This document shows positions 60,447-64,000 of a stretch of DNA of 64,000 nucleotides, piece by piece (within the stretch, counting starts at the first letter, position 1; each line of letters opens with the position of its first letter). The DNA is from Aridibaculum aurantiacum (GTDB lineage: Bacteria > Bacteroidota > Bacteroidia > Chitinophagales > Chitinophagaceae), in NCBI RefSeq assembly GCF_017355875.1, contig NZ_JAFEWC010000001.1, positions 930,001 to 994,000 of the forward strand, given 5' to 3'. Below the pieces are notes generated by a model. It ran no database searches, had not been told where the DNA came from, and saw only the letters and a list, made by a program, of their open reading frames with translations. Position numbers and translations under genes: made by a program.

Positions 60447-60877
60447 ATGCAAAATGAAAAATGCAAAATGAAAAAATGACAACAGTCGAAGAAGGTGAAA
60501 AGCCTTATAACATTCGACATCGTTGTTTTCATTTTTCAAAGAGCGTTATTCATTTTGTAAAGAATTGCACATACGAGAAAATATATGTCTCCATGTTTGA
60601 CCAGCTTTTGAGAAGTGCAACTTCGATAGGAGCTAATATGGTAGAAGGAGGGGCTGGCAGTACAAACAAAGATTTCATCAACTTCATGCATATCAGCTTG
60701 AAGTCGACTAATGAAACAAAATATTGGCTGTGTTTGATTAGGGAGACATTAGTAGTAAATGAAAAGGTTGTAAATGATTTGATCAAGGAAGCAAATGAAC
60801 TATCGAAAATTATTGCTCAGATCATTATCAACGCAAAGAGGTAGGTTTTACATTTTACATTTTTCATTTTGCATTTA
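60444..60877. repeat. Perfect 20-bp inverted repeat flanking a four-helix-bundle gene
   Basis: TAAATGCAAAATGAAAAATG at 60444-60463 is repeated exactly in reverse complement at 60858-60877. Both ends are parts of heptad arrays. On the left these are AAAATGA, AAAATGC, AAAATGA (60451-60471); on the right TTTTACA, TTTTACA, TTTTTCA, TTTTGCA (60846-60873). The left copy starts with the nuoF stop codon and contains the putative start of the inner gene; the right copy ends 1 bp before the nuoG start codon. In the other nuo spacers similar arms face each other across only 10-24 bp. Here a 384-bp gene takes the place of that loop, so the unit looks like an insertion into, or an expanded form of, the spacer hairpin. 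Confidence 0.75.
60461..60844 (+). CDS. Four-helix-bundle protein (23S rRNA IVP / S23 family)
   Basis: A 127-residue protein (or 122 from the ATG at 60476) with the TIGR02436/S23 pattern: YNIRHRCFHFSKSVIHFVKNC, then FDQLLRSATSIGANMVEGGAGSTNKDFINFMHISLKSTNETKYWLCLIRET, the most conserved part, and a closing helix NDLIKEANELSKIIAQIIINAKR. Relatives are encoded inside intervening sequences of 23S rRNA genes, as dispersed chromosomal copies in Bacteroidota, and as the Avd partner in diversity-generating retroelements. Its function is unknown; nucleic-acid binding is likely since the bundle is basic in relatives. The gene sits between nuoF and nuoG, flanked by perfect inverted repeats. No reverse transcriptase is nearby. 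Confidence 0.9.
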   Translation: MQNEKMTTVEEGEKPYNIRHRCFHFSKSVIHFVKNCTYEKIYVSMFDQLLRSATSIGANMVEGGAGSTNKDFINFMHISLKSTNETKYWLCLIRETLVVNEKVVNDLIKEANELSKIIAQIIINAKR

Positions 60878-60878
60878 A

Positions 60879-61982
60879 ATGAGTGAACAATTATTTAAAG
60901 TAACCATAGACAACATCACCGTAGAAGTGGAGCCGGGGACGACGATCTTGCTGGCTGCGCGGAAGATTGGTGGTGATGTAACGCCGCCGGCGATGTGTTT
61001 TTACAGCAAGCTGAAGGGTAGTGGCGGTAAATGTCGTACATGTTTGGTGGAGGTAGCTGCAGGTTCTGCGGCCGACCCACGTCCAATGCCTAAGTTGGTG
61101 GCTAGCTGCCGTACCAATGTAATGGACGGAATGGTTGTAAAAAGCATCACCAGCGAAAAAGTATTGGATGCACGTAAAGGTGTGGTTGAATTCTTACTGC
61201 TTAACCACCCTCTGGATTGCCCTATATGCGACCAGGCCGGCGAATGTCACCTGCAGGATCTGAGCTACGAGCATGGCAGCGAAGGCACACGCTACGAGTT
61301 TCAGCGCAGGCTATTCGAGCGTGAGGACATCGGGCCTTACATCCAGCTGCACATGACACGTTGTATCCTTTGCTACCGCTGTACTTATGTAGCAGACCAG
61401 CTTACGGATAAGCGTGTGCACGGCATTCTGGATCGCGGCGAACACGCTGAGATATCAACTTATATATCTAAAGCCATCGACAACGACTTTAGCGGAAACA
61501 TGATTGACGTATGCCCGGTTGGAGCATTGACCGATCGCACCTTCCGCTTCAAGCAGCGTGTGTGGTTCCTGAAGCCGATGAACGCACACCGCGACTGCGA
61601 CAAATGCTGCGGCAAGGTGACGCTGTGGAACCGTGGAGATGAAGTTTTCCGTGTTACAGCACGCAAAGATGAATGGGGTGAAGTAGAGGATGTAGATGGC
61701 AAAACAGGATGGATCTGTAATACCTGCCGCTTCGACAAGAAGCGTTCAAGCGATTGGGTGATTGAAGGTCCACGTAAAATCAGCCGTCACTCTGTGATTT
61801 CTGCAGGCCACTACGAGAAAATAAAGAAGCCAACCGAGGTGATGGAGCAGTTGATGGGACAGAAGCCAAGACTGTTGATGGATATTCACCAGGTAAGCGA
61901 GGTAAACAAGCCGGGTGTACACCTGAGCGAGTTGCCCGGGCCGCCTAAAAAAGATGTATACGAAGGTGGTAACCAGCAGTAG
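60879..61982 (+). CDS. nuoG: NADH-quinone oxidoreductase subunit G, short form
   Basis: A 367-residue Fe-S subunit. Residues 1-95 are a 2Fe-2S ferredoxin domain (PAMCFY, GGKCRTCLVE, ASCRT). Next is the His/Cys 4Fe-4S motif HPLDCPICDQAGECHLQD near 110-125, then TRCILCYRCTYVADQ near 160 and MIDVCPVGALTDRTFRF near 215, and further Cys pairs DCDKCCG near 240 and WICNTCRFDKK near 277. The large molybdopterin-like domain of classical NuoG is absent. I know this short form from Bacteroidota complex I, so I do not regard it as a truncation. It starts 1 bp after the inverted repeat. Confidence 0.92.
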   Translation: MSEQLFKVTIDNITVEVEPGTTILLAARKIGGDVTPPAMCFYSKLKGSGGKCRTCLVEVAAGSAADPRPMPKLVASCRTNVMDGMVVKSITSEKVLDARKGVVEFLLLNHPLDCPICDQAGECHLQDLSYEHGSEGTRYEFQRRLFEREDIGPYIQLHMTRCILCYRCTYVADQLTDKRVHGILDRGEHAEISTYISKAIDNDFSGNMIDVCPVGALTDRTFRFKQRVWFLKPMNAHRDCDKCCGKVTLWNRGDEVFRVTARKDEWGEVEDVDGKTGWICNTCRFDKKRSSDWVIEGPRKISRHSVISAGHYEKIKKPTEVMEQLMGQKPRLLMDIHQVSEVNKPGVHLSELPGPPKKDVYEGGNQQ

Positions 61983-62005
61983 AAAATAATTCTGCTGCCG
62001 TTGGG

Positions 62006-62024
62006 CCTGCCTGCCGCAGGCAGG
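62006..62024. repeat. GC-rich palindrome in the nuoG-nuoH spacer
   Basis: CCTGCCTGC-c-GCAGGCAGG is a perfect 9-bp inverted repeat with a 1-nt centre, flanked by GGG and TCGCCC that extend it imperfectly. It is far more GC-rich than its surroundings and resembles a REP-type dispersed palindrome. A TTGTACA/TTGTACAA pair follows at about 62033-62048. Confidence 0.7.
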
Positions 62025-62104
62025 TCGCCCACTTGTACAGTTGTACAATACTCGGCAAGAGGAACGCACAAGAACAAAAAACAAAACAAGAAACTGAGAT
62101 ACTA

Positions 62105-63157
62105 ATGGTGCTTTTACAAGTTGATTGGGGCATAGTAATAGAAAAGTTGGTTCTTATTGGAGCTATCATCACCGGTTCATTGGTGATAGCCATGTATACC
62201 ACCTATGGCGAACGTAAAGTAGCTGCCATACTGCAAGACCGTAAAGGTCCTAACCGCGCAGGCCCACTAGGATTGCTGCAGCCGCTGGCGGATGGTTTAA
62301 AGCTTTTTTCTAAAGAGGAGATCATACCAAATACATCTAACAAGTTGTTGTTTGTGCTGGGGCCTTCACTGGCTATGCTTACTGCTATGATGACCAGTGC
62401 TGTAATACCTTGGGGCGACAAGTTGCATATCAACATGCTGGGTATCGATCGCGTTGTAAGTCTCCAGATTGCTGACATCAACATAGGCATACTCTTCATT
62501 TTTGGTGTAGTTAGTATGGGTGTTTATGGTATCATGATCGGTGGCTGGGCGAGTAACAACAAGTTTTCTTTGATGGCTGCTATGCGTGGAGCCTCACAGG
62601 TTATCAGTTACGAACTGGCAATGGGTATTTCGTTGATCGCTCTCTTGATGTTGAGTGGCACGCTGAGCTTGAAAGGCATTGTTCAGCAACAGATGGATGG
62701 CTACTGGAACATACTATACCAGCCGCTTGGCTTTTTCATCTTCCTTGTCTGTGCATTTGCCGAGTGTAACCGCGCACCTTTCGATCTTCCTGAAGCAGAG
62801 AATGAGCTGAACTTTGGATACCACCAGGAGTACTCAAGTATGAAACTAGGTTTCTACTTGTTTGCCGAATACATCAACCTGTTCATCAGCAGCGTGCTGT
62901 TGGCTACTTTATATTTCGGAGGATACGATATGCCGTTTGTAGACGAAAGAAATCTTTCTATCAATATGGCGGCATTGGTTGGTATTATAGCCCTATTGAT
63001 AAAGGTGCTTTTCTTCATCTTCCTGTTTATGTGGGTAAGATGGACATTGCCTCGCTTCAGGTACGACCAGCTGATGAACCTTGGCTGGAAGAGCCTGATA
63101 CCACTGGCACTGCTGAACATGTTTATTACCGGAGCAGTGATACTTTGGAGAGGATAG
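62105..63157 (+). CDS. nuoH: NADH-quinone oxidoreductase subunit H
   Basis: A 350-residue membrane subunit at the junction of the two arms, with eight or nine helices. Conserved loops are YGERKVAAILQDRKGPNRAGPLGLLQPLADGLKLFSKEEIIP (residues 34-75), FCAFAECNRAPFDLPEAENELNFGYHQEYSSMKLGFYLFAEY near 215-257, and WVRWTLPRFRYDQLMNLGWKSLIP near the end. ATG at 62105 was chosen because the family starts with the first membrane helix; the open frame from 62033 would add a hydrophilic extension that runs through spacer sequence. Confidence 0.95.
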   Translation: MVLLQVDWGIVIEKLVLIGAIITGSLVIAMYTTYGERKVAAILQDRKGPNRAGPLGLLQPLADGLKLFSKEEIIPNTSNKLLFVLGPSLAMLTAMMTSAVIPWGDKLHINMLGIDRVVSLQIADINIGILFIFGVVSMGVYGIMIGGWASNNKFSLMAAMRGASQVISYELAMGISLIALLMLSGTLSLKGIVQQQMDGYWNILYQPLGFFIFLVCAFAECNRAPFDLPEAENELNFGYHQEYSSMKLGFYLFAEYINLFISSVLLATLYFGGYDMPFVDERNLSINMAALVGIIALLIKVLFFIFLFMWVRWTLPRFRYDQLMNLGWKSLIPLALLNMFITGAVILWRG

Positions 63158-63164
63158 GAGATAA

Positions 63165-63379
63165 AGTTTGAGGTTTGAAGTTTGATGTTCGAAGTCAAAA
63201 TTCAAAAGTCAAAAAACTGAACCGTTGAGTTGTGAGAAGAAAGTTGAAGTGTGCGACGCAACGATGATGAGGAAGGATTCGCTGCTGGCTACATAAAGAT
63301 ATGTGAGCTTATAACGTGCGACACGTTTATTAGCAGCATTTGAAATGCAGGTTTTGCTTTTTGAATTTTGCCTTTTGAA
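63165..63379. repeat. Facing heptad repeats with a 131-bp core in the nuoH-nuoI spacer
   Basis: The 303-bp spacer between nuoH and nuoI holds no gene. 63165-63220 is eight exact heptads: AGTTTGA, GGTTTGA, AGTTTGA, TGTTCGA, AGTCAAA, ATTCAAA, AGTCAAA, AAACTGA. 63352-63379 is four more in the facing sense: TTTTGCT, TTTTGAA, TTTTGCC, TTTTGAA. The TTCAAAA and TTTTGAA words are complementary. The core at 63221-63351 has small dyads: ACGTG-cga-CACGT near 63313-63326, GCATTT-g-AAATGC at 63336-63348, and GCTGCT/AGCAGC. No reading frame of note is present in it. Confidence 0.78.
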
Positions 63380-63385
63380 TTAAAG

Positions 63386-63416
63386 TTGGAAGGATAGCAT
63401 TTGGAAAATATTTTTG
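63386..63416 (+). promoter_or_regulatory. Candidate promoter of nuoI
   Basis: TATTTTTG at 63409-63416 fits TAnnTTTG, with TTG at 63386-63388 and a 20-bp spacer. The nuoI start lies 45 bp downstream. It would restart transcription after the long repeat-filled spacer. Confidence 0.5.
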
Positions 63417-63460
63417 CAGCCTTAAAAAAGCTGGCGCTTATGAGCTAAAGCTTTAAAATT

Positions 63461-64000
63461 ATGCAGTTAACAAACAGAGTAAAAAGTGTAGATCGCAAGC
63501 CGATGTCGTTCCTGGAAAGGTTGTACCTGCCAGGCATCCTCAAGGGTATGATGATCACCTTTAGTCATATATTCAAAAAAACTCCCACCATCAGCTATCC
63601 TGAGCAGAAGCGCCCGTTTGCACAAACGTTTCGCGGACTGCATGTACTGAACAGGGATGAGCAGGGACGCGAAAAGTGTACAGCATGCGGATTGTGTGCC
63701 GTAGCTTGCCCGGCAGAAGCCATCACTATGGAAGCTGCAGAACGTGCACCAGGTGAAGAGAACCTATATCGTGAAGAGAAATATGCAGCCAAATATGAAG
63801 TGAATATGCTTCGCTGTATTTTCTGTGGATTATGTGAAGAGGCTTGTCCTAAAGATGCAGTCTATTTAAGTGAAACTTTTGCGCCTGCCAATTACGGCCG
63901 CAAAGGATTTATATATGGTAAAGAAGACCTGTTGATCCCTAACCCTGTTACCAATCCGGAAGGATACGAAAAGGCAAAGGGTGAAAGAGCACCTAAGACT
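63461..64000 (+). CDS. nuoI: NADH-quinone oxidoreductase subunit I (partial, 3' end outside window)
   Basis: From ATG at 63461, 180 residues are open to the last base of the window. The protein has a short amphipathic N-terminus (MSFLERLYLPGILKGMMITF), RPFAQTFRGLHVLNRDEQGREKCTACGLCAVACPAEAI with the first CxxCxxCxxxC cluster, and MLRCIFCGLCEEACPKDAVYLS with the second. These bind 4Fe-4S clusters N6a and N6b, which pass electrons towards NuoB. It is nearly complete: the family ends within a few residues of this point. The remaining nuo genes (J-N) would lie beyond the window. Confidence 0.95.
   Translation, partial: MQLTNRVKSVDRKPMSFLERLYLPGILKGMMITFSHIFKKTPTISYPEQKRPFAQTFRGLHVLNRDEQGREKCTACGLCAVACPAEAITMEAAERAPGEENLYREEKYAAKYEVNMLRCIFCGLCEEACPKDAVYLSETFAPANYGRKGFIYGKEDLLIPNPVTNPEGYEKAKGERAPKT

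Noticed and set aside
60461-60844. Diversity-generating retroelement, suggested by the Avd-like four-helix-bundle protein
   Set aside because: No reverse transcriptase, template repeat or variable repeat is seen in the window; the protein fits the wider S23/IVP family.
60879-61982. nuoG as a broken gene because it is much shorter than the classical subunit
   Set aside because: All Fe-S motifs are intact and the short form without the molybdopterin-like domain is known in Bacteroidota complex I.

Overview
The window looks like a chromosomal segment of a Bacteroidota bacterium, most likely of the Chitinophagaceae or a near relative. The reasons are protein-family and signal based: a type IX secretion (T9SS) type B C-terminal domain on a giant PKD protein next to a PorP/SprF protein, a T9SS type A tail, a Reg_prop/Y_Y_Y sensor kinase, a short NuoG, the Bacteroidota form of YebC, and several TAnnTTTG-type -7 promoter boxes. 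No rRNA, phage, transposase or CRISPR array was seen. One tRNA with a CAT anticodon is present.

Layout. 1-15.7 kb: a partial TetR regulator divergent from an Old Yellow Enzyme, then a block of very large sensor kinases (a CheB-CheR-PAS-kinase fusion divergent from a stand-alone receiver, a multi-PAS kinase, a periplasmic-propeller kinase and a five-PAS kinase) with the tRNA between them. 15.8-17.8 kb: a CoA-transferase with an abnormal C-terminus and a fasciclin lipoprotein. 17.8-29.5 kb: a nitrous oxide / nitric oxide island. On the minus strand it runs cytochrome c - nosZ (clade II, Sec type) - nosL (fused to a membrane domain) - nosD - nosF - nosY - group III truncated haemoglobin. Divergent from it are a Crp/Fnr regulator, a 12-helix heme-copper-oxidase-like protein, a DUF2249-Ric di-iron repair fusion, a haemerythrin and an NnrS-like protein. 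Near-identical palindromes lie in both promoter regions. 30-34.6 kb: a kinase plus a receiver-Crp fusion regulator, an M32 carboxypeptidase and a lipoprotein. 34.7-41.9 kb: the PKD adhesin/PorP pair, a peroxiredoxin and a T9SS cargo. 42-54.3 kb: housekeeping, transport and envelope genes (methyltransferase, YebC, APC permease, dicarboxylate/amino-acid symporter, DedA, MFS, GT9, TonB-PstS-like-TPR). 54.3 kb to the end: the complex I cluster nuoA, B, C, D, E, F, G, H, I (I is cut by the window edge), interrupted by three non-nuo genes.

The least explained signal is non-coding. Many spacers hold exact 7-bp-phased degenerate tandem repeats, with different consensus words at different sites. In the nuo cluster they occur as facing arms (AAAATGN ... 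NCATTTT) that would form hairpins. In one nuo spacer a four-helix-bundle (23S-IVP/S23 family) gene sits between such arms, bounded by a perfect 20-bp inverted repeat that starts in the nuoF stop codon. This resembles a small mobile or domesticated element and is the main candidate here for something undescribed.
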